Assembly (NCBI GenBank): GCA_002720285.1 | Contig: PBHT01000042.1 | Span: 3,895-16,908, forward strand | Origin: Acidobacteriota bacterium | GTDB taxonomy: Bacteria; Acidobacteriota; Vicinamibacteria; Vicinamibacterales; UBA823 | Reading direction: 5' to 3' | DNA: 13,014 bases | Shown here: positions 1 through 7,082 of the stretch, one piece after another | Numbering within the stretch: position 1 is the first letter of the stretch | Layout: each line of letters starts with the position of its first letter | Notes under the pieces: generated by a model | The model's input: only the letters and a program-made list of their open reading frames with translations | Told to the model about the DNA's origin: nothing | The model's database searches: none | Position numbers and translations under genes: made by a program

Positions 1-743
1 GTCCAGAATGGCAACAACACAAATATAAGCAACACGTTGGATGCCTTAGTCGGCAGGGTCGCCATGAGATAAGCGACCGGAAAGCCGAACAGCAGCGTCA
101 GCAAGGTAATGATGAGGCTAAGTCGCAAGGTTCTGACGAACAACGGTAAATAGATGCGCCTACTTTCATTAACTTGCGTAACTCCGCCGTCGAATTGGCG
201 TTTAGCGTCGACGGCGGCCAACAGGTATCCATCCGTATAGGCGGGCGAGAACTGCTTAATCAGCTTCCAGGTCTCAATCTCACCCCATTCCTTCTTGGTC
301 GTGATCAGGGCCTCTTTGTATGGAGGTGCCTTGATGCGCTTTGCCTTCCTACCGGATGATCGAAACAAACTCGACATCCCGGACAATTCGTAGTTTAGGC
401 GTTGACCGGCTCTAGAGATGGTGCGGTTCTTTCGGCCTTCTTTTAGATCTTTGACCATAGCGGCGTAGACTTCCTCCGAGGGCAGTTGGCCCAAGGCGGG
501 ATCCCAGTCTGCAAGAAGCTTGGTGCTATGCGGCAGAACCTCGGCGACGATGTTGTTTTCCACCGAGCGGAAGAGCATGTCGCCGATCGGGATAAGAAAG
601 GTGATGGAAATGAAGAGTAATAGTGGCGCGACCAACAACAGCGCGCGAAATTTTTGCCGTCTTAGGGCGCGCGCCAAGCTTACGCGGAGTGGCGTGCCAT
701 CCGCGGTAAAGATGCCTTCTCCTTGTTGGACGGCACCCGCCAT
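1..743 (-). CDS. PotB-like ABC transporter permease, 3' end outside window
   Basis: Inner-membrane permease of a spermidine/putrescine-type (PotABCD-like) importer. The frame is open from the ATG at 743 to the left edge, giving 247 codons of the N-terminal part. Residues about 34-55 form one membrane segment, followed by a long hydrophilic stretch of about 145 residues (about 58-203), then a second segment (about 205-228, ending GFPVAYLMAT, typical of PotB-type permeases) and the start of a third. The large insertion after the first helix is probably periplasmic and occurs in a subset of PotB-like proteins. It lies 69 nt downstream of the binding-protein gene on the same strand, so it belongs to that operon; a second permease probably follows outside the window. 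No clear Shine-Dalgarno precedes the ATG, so the exact start is uncertain. The family is well supported; the substrate is not. Confidence 0.85.
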   Translation of the reverse strand, partial: MAGAVQQGEGIFTADGTPLRVSLARALRRQKFRALLLVAPLLLFISITFLIPIGDMLFRSVENNIVAEVLPHSTKLLADWDPALGQLPSEEVYAAMVKDLKEGRKNRTISRAGQRLNYELSGMSSLFRSSGRKAKRIKAPPYKEALITTKKEWGEIETWKLIKQFSPAYTDGYLLAAVDAKRQFDGGVTQVNESRRIYLPLFVRTLRLSLIITLLTLLFGFPVAYLMATLPTKASNVLLIFVLLPFW

Positions 744-772
744 CGTAACTAAGGACTGCAGTTCACAATGTA

Positions 773-799
773 TCCGGGGTGGCTTCTGACCACCCCGGA
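773..799 (-). other. Intercistronic stem-loop after the binding-protein gene
   Basis: A perfect inverted repeat: TCCGGGGTGG (773-782) and CCACCCCGGA (790-799) around a 7-nt loop. It lies 13 nt beyond the stop codon of the binding-protein gene and 29 nt before the permease start. No T-run follows on the minus strand, so it is not a standard intrinsic terminator. Hairpins here in importer operons often protect the upstream mRNA or reduce downstream expression; that role is inferred. Confidence 0.7.
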
Positions 800-812
800 A
801 ACTGTACTAGCC

Positions 813-1910
813 TTATTTGGCGAGCCAAGCCTGGAACCGTTGCGTGAAATCGTCCTGGTGATCGGCCCAGAACTCATAGTTGTACAACAGGGTAGTCTTG
901 GCATTGTTGGGATCAGTTGGCATGTGTGGCTTCATGTCGATCCCGAGCGTGGCGTGTTTGGAAACCAGCGGTGCTGAGGATTTGCGGGCCGGGCCGTACG
1001 AGATGAACTTGGCTTGGTCGGCGAGCCGCTGGGTGTCGGTCGCAAAGCGGACAAACTTTTTCACTGCCGCTAGGTTCTTGGTGCCCTTAGGAATGATCCA
1101 GCCATCGAGGTCGAAGACCTGCCAGTCCCACAACATCCCGACCGGCTGCTTTTCCTCCTCGATTAGCGAAAATAGACGGCCGTTATAGGTTGAGCCAATG
1201 ACCACTTCACCGTCCGCCAGGAGCTGTGGCGTCTGGGCGCCTTTGGTCCACCAGATCACATGGCCCTTGATGGTGGCGAGTTTCTTCAGGGCACGTTCCA
1301 CGCCGCCTTTGGCGCCAAGCACGTCGTAGACCTTGTCGGGGGCAACGCCGTCACATAGCAAGGCCCATTCGAAGTTGTTGATAGGCTTTTTCTCAAGTGA
1401 GCGCTTGCCCGGAATCTTCCCGAGATCGAACACATCGCAAACACTGGTCGGCTTGACCTTTACTAAGTCTTTTCGATAGCCGAATGTGGTCGAGTACACG
1501 ATCTGTGGAATGAAGCATTCTGACACCAGAAGGTCGCCAAAATCCTTAGACGCCGGAGTGCCGTCTGGTGCTGGGGCTAGATCCTTGTCAGCGTTGATCG
1601 GTTCAGCCAAGCCTTCGTCACAGAGCCGCATGGCGTCTGAGGCGACGGCGTCGACCAGATCCCAGGTCACATTCTTGACCTCGTTCATCGCTCTCAGTTT
1701 GGCGACCGCTTCTGGCGCCGAATCATCGTTGATGATCTTGATGCCCGGGTTCTTTTTCATATACGGGTCGTGGTAGGCTTTCTGCTGGCTCGCGGTATAG
1801 GCGCCGCCCCAAGAGACCACGACTAGTTCTGTCTGCGCCATCGCCGGCCCGGCGACTGCGACAGACGCCGCAACCAAGGTTGCGGCGAAAAGTTTAAAGT
1901 TGCGTTTCAT
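813..1910 (-). CDS. Periplasmic substrate-binding protein, PotD-like ABC importer component
   Basis: A 365-residue extracellular solute-binding protein that captures substrate in the periplasm and hands it to the permease. Residues 1-25 are a Sec signal peptide: basic MKRNFK, a hydrophobic Ala/Val core, and the cleavage site GPAMA before Q26. The mature protein begins TELVVVSWGGAY, the opening beta strand usual for PotD-like family 1/8 binding proteins, and length fits the family. The ATG at 1910 is chosen because GGGAGA lies just upstream and the signal peptide begins there; the frame stays open a further 93 codons upstream, but those overlap the ATPase gene. Four cysteines (in LCDEGL, SECF, SVCD and LLCDG) could form disulfides. 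The substrate could be a polyamine, an amino-acid derivative or another small cation; the sequence does not decide. Confidence 0.9.
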   Translation of the reverse strand: MKRNFKLFAATLVAASVAVAGPAMAQTELVVVSWGGAYTASQQKAYHDPYMKKNPGIKIINDDSAPEAVAKLRAMNEVKNVTWDLVDAVASDAMRLCDEGLAEPINADKDLAPAPDGTPASKDFGDLLVSECFIPQIVYSTTFGYRKDLVKVKPTSVCDVFDLGKIPGKRSLEKKPINNFEWALLCDGVAPDKVYDVLGAKGGVERALKKLATIKGHVIWWTKGAQTPQLLADGEVVIGSTYNGRLFSLIEEEKQPVGMLWDWQVFDLDGWIIPKGTKNLAAVKKFVRFATDTQRLADQAKFISYGPARKSSAPLVSKHATLGIDMKPHMPTDPNNAKTTLLYNYEFWADHQDDFTQRFQAWLAK

Positions 1911-1951
1911 GGATATCTCCCTGCTGGTTTGTTTTTTAGGTTCGTAAATAT

Positions 1952-1966
1952 GGGACCGTAGGTCCC
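1952..1966 (-). other. Intercistronic stem-loop before the binding-protein gene
   Basis: A perfect hairpin, GGGACC and GGTCCC with a 3-nt loop, 3 nt beyond the stop codon of the ATPase gene and 41 nt before the binding-protein start. No T-run follows directly on the minus strand. With the stem-loop at 773-799 it brackets the binding-protein message, which may support separate expression or stability of that segment. Confidence 0.55.
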
Positions 1967-1969
1967 GGT

Positions 1970-3073
1970 TCATGCCGTCTCCGGCATATCGAGGGCGCGG
2001 CAATCCTCGGTTCGCCAACCGAGTGGCACCTGTTGACCAGGTTCCAGCCCGGATTGGCGCATGGCATTCGGGACCTTGACGATGAAATCGTCCCGGCCGC
2101 AGACGGACATCCGCGTGCGGATGTGATCGCCCAGATAGATCAGTTCCTCTACTCGGCCTGATACCGTGGTATCGCATTCTCCCTGACACGGATTTAAAAA
2201 AACCCTTTCGGGGCGTAGCGATAGCATCGTCGGGCTGCTAGTACCGCTGATATTGACGGGATTGGCTTTGACCTGTTCGCCGGTTTCAAGAGCCACTGTG
2301 CAAGTGCCGTTGGCTTCTTCGATGACGGTGCCGGTCAATTTGTTGTTCTCGCCTATGAATTGGGCCACGAAGGAGTTCTCCGGGCGCTCGTAAAGATCGG
2401 ATGGTGTAGCTAACTGCTGGATGATGCCGTCATCAAAAACGGCGATGCGGTTCGACATTGTGAGGGCTTCTGATTGGTCATGGGTCACGTAGACCACGGT
2501 GATGCCGAGGTTTTCGTGGATGTGTTTGATCTCGTATTGCATTTGCTCGCGCAGCTGTTTATCGAGCGCACCCAAAGGCTCGTCCATCAATACCAGCTTG
2601 GGGTCGAATACCAAGGCCCGTGCGACCGCAACGCGCTGCTGTTGTCCGCCAGAAAGTTGTGCCGGCCGTCGGCCCCCGAATTCGGAGAGTTGCACCATGT
2701 CAAGGGCACGCTGTACCCGGTCCTCGACATTGGCCCGCACCAGCTTACGTACTTTAAGCGGGAAGGCTAAGTTTTCGGCCACAGTCATGTGAGGAAAAAG
2801 GGCATAGTTTTGGAATACCATGCCAATTTCGCGTTTGTGCGGTGGCACGTTGTTGATGGACACGCCGTCGAGGTAGATCTGTCCGTGGGTCGCAGTCTCG
2901 AAGCCAGCCAACATCATCAGGCAGGTGGTCTTGCCTGAACCTGACGGGCCCAGCATAGTGACAAATTCACCCCTTGCTACTTCAAGATTGAGGTCCTTTA
3001 CGACCAGCGTTTCGCCGTCATAACTCTTCTGCACGGACTCAAACTTGACCAACGTATCCGACACGTCAGACAT
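1970..3073 (-). CDS. PotA-like ABC transporter ATP-binding protein
   Basis: A 367-residue cytoplasmic ATPase that powers the importer encoded downstream. All nucleotide-binding motifs are present: Walker A GPSGSGKTT (42-50), Q-loop Q88 in VFQNYALFP, signature LSGGQ (140-144), Walker B VLMDE (161-165), D-loop GALD and the switch histidine in VTHDQ (H198). The C-terminal third, after about residue 245, is a TOBE-type regulatory domain as in PotA, FbpC and MalK relatives. The ATG at 3073 is preceded by a modest GCAGG site. It is the first gene of the operon ATPase, binding protein, permease, with 59 nt to the next start. PotA-type is favoured over FbpC or CysA by the downstream PotD-like protein; the substrate is unknown. 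Confidence 0.92.
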   Translation of the reverse strand: MSDVSDTLVKFESVQKSYDGETLVVKDLNLEVARGEFVTMLGPSGSGKTTCLMMLAGFETATHGQIYLDGVSINNVPPHKREIGMVFQNYALFPHMTVAENLAFPLKVRKLVRANVEDRVQRALDMVQLSEFGGRRPAQLSGGQQQRVAVARALVFDPKLVLMDEPLGALDKQLREQMQYEIKHIHENLGITVVYVTHDQSEALTMSNRIAVFDDGIIQQLATPSDLYERPENSFVAQFIGENNKLTGTVIEEANGTCTVALETGEQVKANPVNISGTSSPTMLSLRPERVFLNPCQGECDTTVSGRVEELIYLGDHIRTRMSVCGRDDFIVKVPNAMRQSGLEPGQQVPLGWRTEDCRALDMPETA

Positions 3074-3343
3074 AGGAACCTGCCACCACTGTTGCCGAGT
3101 CTGGCTTTATGCCGTGACCCTTTATTATCTGTTATAGAAAACAGTAACATAGAAAAATCAAACTGGTCATGAAGAATCCACGCATGTCGGACCTGCTGGT
3201 GAATCACGGCATTTGGTATATCGACACTTCAGATTTAATGCATTCGTACTCAAGGCCATTGAGCCGGTCCCAAATGCAGCCCTTTAATTTGCGAGAAATG
3301 TGTCATGATGACGCCCGGGTTCGTGGTGGGAGAAGCAGAGACG
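3074..3343. promoter_or_regulatory. Divergent intergenic region with repeats near the ATPase start
   Basis: A stretch of about 270 bases between two divergently transcribed genes, with no coding ORF I can support. At 3129-3144 there is a short dyad, CTGTT and AACAG around 6 nt, and the 8-mer ATAGAAAA occurs twice with 15-bp spacing (3134-3141 and 3149-3156). The AT-rich part at about 3121-3160 is a likely promoter or operator site for the minus-strand importer operon. The plus-strand promoter for the TsaA-like gene should also lie here, but I see no convincing -35/-10 pair. Confidence 0.35.
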
Positions 3344-3802
3344 ATGATTGAAGTTATTCCCATTGGCTATGTTCGTGGTGGTCGGGAGAAGGCCCGGGAT
3401 GACTATTGGGCCCGTGAGCAGGCTTCTATTGAACTTGACGGCGAGCAATTCGCGACTGATGCCTTGGCCGGATTAGAACAGTTCTCCCATGCAGAAGTCG
3501 TGTTTCATTTTCATAAAATGGATCAGACGAAGATTGTCTCAACGGCCCGGCACCCCCGCAACAATTGCGATTGGCCTGAGATTGGCATATTTTCTCAACG
3601 CGGTCGGGCCCGGCCCAACCGCATAGGCGTCACGGTTTGCGCGATTGTTGCTATCAATCGCCTGTGGTTGTCCGTGCGGGGCCTGGACGCCATCGACGGC
3701 ACCCCGGTTCTGGATATAAAGCCGTATTTGAACGGTTTTGCACCGCGTGGCACTGTGCGGGAACCTGACTGGGCTCGCGAGATTATGGCGGATTATTGGT
3801 AG
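3344..3802 (+). CDS. TsaA/TrmO-like tRNA methyltransferase domain protein
   Basis: A 152-residue protein of the TsaA (YaeB, VirR) family. In E. coli the TrmO member is a SAM-dependent enzyme that methylates N6-threonylcarbamoyladenosine at position 37 of some threonine tRNAs. Family motifs are clear: IPIGYV at the start, FSHAEVVFHFH, RHPRNN (69-74), GIFSQRGRARPNRIGVT (81-97), GLDAIDGTPVLDIKPY (113-128) and PDWA (141-144). E. coli TrmO is about 235 residues; here the C-terminal domain is absent, as in many short homologues, so the substrate may differ. The ATG at 3344 is preferred because homology begins there and GGGAGA lies upstream, though with long spacing; an ATG at 3305 would add 13 residues. 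It appears monocistronic, 130 nt before the next gene. Confidence 0.85.
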   Translation: MIEVIPIGYVRGGREKARDDYWAREQASIELDGEQFATDALAGLEQFSHAEVVFHFHKMDQTKIVSTARHPRNNCDWPEIGIFSQRGRARPNRIGVTVCAIVAINRLWLSVRGLDAIDGTPVLDIKPYLNGFAPRGTVREPDWAREIMADYW

Positions 3803-3878
3803 TCACCACCAGAAGACGGTTATTTTCCATTCCGGCGCCCTAAATTTATCCCGGGCAGTTCCGCAGGCACCGTCAGGT

Positions 3879-3904
3879 TATAGTTGGAAATTTCTGCTAT
3901 AGTT
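3879..3904 (+). promoter_or_regulatory. Possible promoter or operator before the first VOC gene
   Basis: The 7-mer TATAGTT occurs twice 19 bp apart (3879-3885, 3898-3904), with the palindrome GAAATTTC (3887-3894) between. The second copy resembles a -10 box and lies about 30 nt before the ATG at 3933. No good -35 box was found, so this could be a regulator site as well as a promoter. The rest of 3803-3932 shows nothing else I can name. Confidence 0.3.
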
Positions 3905-3932
3905 CAACACTAGTTTAGAATAGGGGGCCGCC

Positions 3933-4571
3933 ATGGCTATTTCGGGTATCAATCATCTCGCCTTCATCACCCATGACCTGGAGGCTACAATCCGATTTTA
4001 CCGGGACCTTTTGGGCATGACGCTGGAGGCCGGGGTAGGTCACGGCGGCTTCCGTCATTATTTTTTCCGCGCCGGTGAGGCTCAGGTGGCTTTCTTCGCC
4101 TACCAGGGAGCTTCTGCCATGCGGCCAAAAAGTCATGGCACGCCCACGCAAGAACCCATCGGCTTTGACCATGTTTCTCTGACCTGCGATACACGTGAGG
4201 ATTTATTCGCCTTCAAGGACAAATTGGAAGCGGCAGGCTTCGAGGTTTCCGGTGCCGTCGATCATGGCTTGTTGTGGTCGATATATTTTTACGATCCCAA
4301 CAATATCCCTTTGGAGATCAGTTGGGATATCATGAAGGTAACCCAACCCCCAGCGGTTTCGGACGACATGCCGCTTGACATTGTGGCTGAGGGGGCCGAG
4401 CCGCAGCCCGGGGTCTGGCCGGAGGTAACCAATCGGACCCCGGTGGAGCAGATGGTTGCTCATGCCGGCAATGGTCATGACATGCGGAACACTGCACTGT
4501 CGGAAAATCGCGGCGTGTATACGGATGAATACCGAGCTTTTATTGAAGCCCATTCGAACGCTGCTGAATAA
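3933..4571 (+). CDS. VOC-family (glyoxalase/dioxygenase fold) protein with C-terminal extension
   Basis: A 212-residue protein with one vicinal-oxygen-chelate domain in residues about 4-132: two beta-alpha-beta-beta-beta units, with H8 (INHLAF), H80 (GFDHVSL) and E128 (IPLEISWD) at the usual metal-ligand positions. VOC enzymes use a divalent metal to act on vicinal oxygens, as in lactoylglutathione lyase, methylmalonyl-CoA epimerase, extradiol dioxygenases and fosfomycin-modifying enzymes; which reaction applies here cannot be told. Residues about 135-212 are an extra tail with no recognised domain, ending TDEYRAFIEAH. The ATG at 3933 has a strong AGGGGG site. It is the first gene of the plus-strand group that continues with the LivM permease and a second VOC protein. 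Confidence 0.85.
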   Translation: MAISGINHLAFITHDLEATIRFYRDLLGMTLEAGVGHGGFRHYFFRAGEAQVAFFAYQGASAMRPKSHGTPTQEPIGFDHVSLTCDTREDLFAFKDKLEAAGFEVSGAVDHGLLWSIYFYDPNNIPLEISWDIMKVTQPPAVSDDMPLDIVAEGAEPQPGVWPEVTNRTPVEQMVAHAGNGHDMRNTALSENRGVYTDEYRAFIEAHSNAAE

Positions 4572-4584
4572 TCATACCCATAGG

Positions 4585-4615
4585 GTGACTTCGGCCTAGA
4601 CCGCGTTTATATAAT
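4585..4615 (+). promoter_or_regulatory. Candidate sigma-70-like promoter before the LivM gene
   Basis: An exact TATAAT at 4610-4615 lies 19 bp after GTGACT (4585-4590), which matches TTGACA only in part. The site is 116 nt before the TTG start of the permease gene, in the 159-nt gap after the VOC gene. The gap also holds a small dyad, AACGT-G-ACGTT (4646-4656), and a GC-rich hairpin, GGGCG-TTG-CGCCC (4672-4684), which could regulate the permease. All are predictions from sequence only. Confidence 0.35.
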
Positions 4616-4730
4616 AACGGACCATGCCGCTGCTTTTTTGGGGTTAACGTGACGTTTTCCGGATTGTCTATGGGCGTTGCGCCCGCGCGCGCTAGTGCTT
4701 TGGCCTCATCAAATTTCATGAGCTGAGGCC

Positions 4731-5738
4731 TTGCGTGATCCGAAGAAAATTCCGGCGCGCCCGGATCGTGACTTGGGCGCCATACCCCCATCTTGGCGGC
4801 GGACGGCAATTACCCTGTTCCTGGTCGCGGCGGTGGTGCTGCCGTTCGTCACAGAGGGCTACACCACCTATCGCCTGGCCATGGTTGGTGCCTTGGCGAT
4901 CGCGATCCTGGGGATCAACCTGCTGACCGGTCTCAGCGGCCAGTTTTCCATCGGTCACGGGGCGTTTTTCGCCATCGGGGCCTACACCACCTCCATCGCT
5001 ATGTCCCACGGCGGGCTGTCCGCTTATAGCGCCCTGCCGCTGGCGGCGGTGGTCTCGTTCACGGCGGGATTTCTGATCGGCTGGCCGGCCCTGCGCCTGA
5101 GCCTGGTGCACTTAATGCTGATGACCTGGAGTTTGTCCCTGGCCCTGCCTCAGGTCCTGAAACTGGATGCTCTGAGCCCCTGGACAGGCGGCGTCAGTGG
5201 CGTTTATCTGGACCGGCCGGATCCTCCTGCTTGGCTGGGCCTGAGCGATGATCAGTATTGGTACTTCGTAACCTTGATCTTCATGCTGGGGCTAATCTGG
5301 CTGGCCACGAACCTGTTCAACAGCCGGTCTGGTCGAGCGTTGGGCGCTATTCGCGATAATGAGATAGCTGCCGCACCCATGGGCATTAACGTGGCCATAT
5401 TTAAGACGACGATCTTCGGTATATCCGCTATGTACGCAGGCATCGGCGGCGCCTTGACCGGCCTGCTGGCGGACTTCGTAGCGCCCGATACCTACAGCCT
5501 GTTCTTTTCCATTCTGTTGTTAGCCGGTGCCGTCATGGCGGGGATCTATTCCGTTTGGGGCGCTGTGGTGGGCAGCATGCTGGTGCTCTATCTGCCCGCC
5601 GCCCTGCCGACCAGCTTGGCCCTGATGCCCATTGGCTTCATCGTTCTGGCGGTGGCATTCGTGATGCCGGGCGGCATTTCTGGTCTTTTGTTGCGAAAAT
5701 ATCGCCAATTCGCGCTGCGCCGAGAACTACATCATTAG
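4731..5738 (+). CDS. livM: LivM-type branched-chain amino acid ABC transporter permease
   Basis: A 335-residue multi-spanning inner-membrane permease of the LivM family, which pairs with LivH in LivFGHMJ-type importers for branched-chain amino acids, urea, amides or aromatic acids. Characteristic parts are GQFSIGHGAFFAIGAY (70-85), TGGVSGV (152-158) and the cytoplasmic ATPase-contact loop SGRALGAIRDNEIAAAPMGI (200-219). About eight hydrophobic segments are visible. The start is odd: an in-frame TGA lies 12 nt upstream and no ATG or GTG offers a full-length start, so TTG at 4731 is chosen, with GAGG only 2 nt away. No LivH, LivG, LivF or binding protein is in the window; the neighbours are VOC and crotonase genes. 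The family call is firm; the substrate and partners are unknown. Confidence 0.85.
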   Translation: MRDPKKIPARPDRDLGAIPPSWRRTAITLFLVAAVVLPFVTEGYTTYRLAMVGALAIAILGINLLTGLSGQFSIGHGAFFAIGAYTTSIAMSHGGLSAYSALPLAAVVSFTAGFLIGWPALRLSLVHLMLMTWSLSLALPQVLKLDALSPWTGGVSGVYLDRPDPPAWLGLSDDQYWYFVTLIFMLGLIWLATNLFNSRSGRALGAIRDNEIAAAPMGINVAIFKTTIFGISAMYAGIGGALTGLLADFVAPDTYSLFFSILLLAGAVMAGIYSVWGAVVGSMLVLYLPAALPTSLALMPIGFIVLAVAFVMPGGISGLLLRKYRQFALRRELHH

Positions 5739-5765
5739 CGGTTTCGATCTAGGAGATCTTATAGC

Positions 5766-5840
5766 GTGAAAATGCGTCCAACTTTTTGGCATAACGTCAC
5801 TAAAGAGCTAGTAGTCTCGGCAGAAAGGAATGAGAGATGA
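5766..5840 (+). CDS. Possible 24-residue leader ORF overlapping the next start
   Basis: A 24-codon ORF starting GTG at 5766 (or ATG at 5772), with AGGAG at 5751-5755, 10 nt upstream. It encodes VKMRPTFWHNVT and so on, and ends in a TGA that overlaps the ATG of the second VOC gene as ATGA. Such overlaps usually mean translational coupling. It could be a real small protein, a coupling leader, or chance in a 98-nt gap. No homology is recognised. Confidence 0.3.
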   Translation: MKMRPTFWHNVTKELVVSAERNER

Positions 5841-6289
5841 TCGAAGTTAATGGCATGGCTCATGTCATACTTACCGTCAGTCAATATGATGCTGCTAAGA
5901 CCTTTTATGGGCAGCTGATGCCTGCTCTGGGCTTGGAGAATGTCTTTGACGGCGAAAATATGTGCTATTTTGTTGGTGCTCGAACTGCCCTGGGAATTCA
6001 ACCCTGCTTGCCTGAATATGCAGGTGAGAGGTTCAAGCAGGGGCGTGTAGGTTTGCATCACATATGCTTTCGCGCTCGGTCCCGTGAAGACGTGGATCAG
6101 GTTGAAGGGCTACTCCGTGATATGGGAGCCCGTATCGTCAGCCCGGCCAAGGATGGCCCCTGGGCGCCCGGCTATTACTATGTCTTGTGCGAGGACCCTG
6201 ACGGCATTCGGGTAGAAATCAACTATGTGCCAGGTCACGGCGTGCTGGCAGAAGACGCCGGTTTCAATCCCGCTGACGATTGGCATTAG
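5837..6289 (+). CDS. VOC-family metalloenzyme, short form
   Basis: A 150-residue single-domain VOC protein. H9 (MAHVIL), H74 or H75 (GLHHICF) and E127 (GIRVEINYVPG) occupy the metal-ligand positions, and CEDPDGIRVE is the usual closing strand of glyoxalase-fold proteins. It probably works as a dimer, as most single-domain members do. It differs clearly from the first VOC protein upstream, so it is not a simple recent duplicate. The ATG at 5837 has AGAAAGGA upstream and overlaps the stop of a possible short leader ORF. The crotonase gene follows 24 nt later, so the two are probably co-transcribed. The specific reaction (epimerase, lyase, dioxygenase or binding protein) is not decided by the sequence. 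Confidence 0.85.
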   Translation: MIEVNGMAHVILTVSQYDAAKTFYGQLMPALGLENVFDGENMCYFVGARTALGIQPCLPEYAGERFKQGRVGLHHICFRARSREDVDQVEGLLRDMGARIVSPAKDGPWAPGYYYVLCEDPDGIRVEINYVPGHGVLAEDAGFNPADDWH

Positions 6290-6313
6290 CAAAGGCTTTT
6301 TTGGAGAAAAATT

Positions 6314-7072
6314 ATGGATCTCACCACCGTCGAGTATGAGAAAAAAGGCCATATCGCCTATGTCGCCTTGAACCGGCCGGACAAACTGAATGCTATGGAC
6401 GCAACTATGCATGAGGAACTAGGCCAGGTCTGGCAGGATTTTCAGGCGGATCCGAAATTGCGTGCCGCGATTTTGTCCGGTAACGGACGGTGTTTCAGTG
6501 CTGGCGCCGATTTGTCCGGTGGGGCGCCGGAAAACTACAAATACACTGGTAATTTCCCGGATATCACTCGTACAAGGGGCGTCTACAAACCCATCGTTGC
6601 CGCCCTGCACAGCCATTGTGTTGGTTATGGGATGTGGATCGCCATGGACACGGACATCCGCATCGCGACGGCGGATGTTTCTTTCTGGCTGCCTGAACCG
6701 CAGTGGGGCATCGCGACCATTCCGGCAGCCTGGTTTCCCCGCATCATGCCGTGGGCCATCGCGTCGGAATTATTGCTATCCGCCGACCGTGTTAATGCCG
6801 AACGAGCGCGCGAGGTGGGTTTGATCAACAAGGTAGTGGCTGATGATCAGCTTATGGCCGAAGCAGAGAAGGCGGCCCATCGTTTGGCAGAACTAAGCCC
6901 CAAGGCGGTGCAGGGTATGAAAGAGCTAATGGTACGCGGGTCGTCCCTGGATTACACGGCGGTGGATCAAGTTACCAATTTCGTTCAGACACGGGTGATG
7001 AATTCCAATGACAGAAAGGTGGGTGCTCAGGCATTCGCCAGCAAAAAAACGCCGGAATGGCCTGACGAATAG
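6314..7072 (+). CDS. Enoyl-CoA hydratase/isomerase (crotonase) family protein
   Basis: A 252-residue crotonase-fold protein that should bind an acyl-CoA thioester in the cytoplasm. The oxyanion-hole elements are present: CFSAGADL (60-67) and HCVGYGMW (101-108). In rat enoyl-CoA hydratase two glutamates, Glu144 and Glu164, activate water. Here the second is E128 (LPEPQWGIATIP), but the first position falls on W108 (GYGMWIAM), so standard hydration is doubtful; isomerase, hydrolase, lyase or decarboxylase chemistry is more plausible. TIPAAWFPRI replaces the usual Gly-rich PGxGG. GGAGA precedes the ATG at 6314 at good distance. The next crotonase gene starts 10 nt after its stop, so both are surely in one operon, perhaps acting in sequence or as a mixed complex. 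Confidence 0.88.
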   Translation: MDLTTVEYEKKGHIAYVALNRPDKLNAMDATMHEELGQVWQDFQADPKLRAAILSGNGRCFSAGADLSGGAPENYKYTGNFPDITRTRGVYKPIVAALHSHCVGYGMWIAMDTDIRIATADVSFWLPEPQWGIATIPAAWFPRIMPWAIASELLLSADRVNAERAREVGLINKVVADDQLMAEAEKAAHRLAELSPKAVQGMKELMVRGSSLDYTAVDQVTNFVQTRVMNSNDRKVGAQAFASKKTPEWPDE

Positions 7073-7082
7073 GAGTGTCTTA

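Noticed and set aside
1911-2189. Upstream extension of the binding-protein reading frame
   Set aside because: It lies inside the ATPase gene; the signal peptide and ribosome site place the true start at 1910.
3169-3351. 60-residue plus-strand ORF in the divergent region
   Set aside because: No ribosome site and no recognisable features; it runs into the start of the TsaA-like gene in another frame.
4631-4640. T-run in the gap before livM as an intrinsic terminator
   Set aside because: No stable hairpin lies directly before the T-run on the plus strand.
4540-4719. Minus-strand ORF of about 60 codons starting MKFDEAKALARAG in the gap before livM
   Set aside because: The start looks protein-like, but there is no good ribosome site, much of it is antisense to the end of the VOC gene, and no family is recognised.
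4716-5111. Minus-strand 131-residue ORF rich in Gln, Arg and Asp
   Set aside because: It is antisense to the LivM gene, with the low-complexity composition expected of an opposite-strand shadow of a membrane protein.
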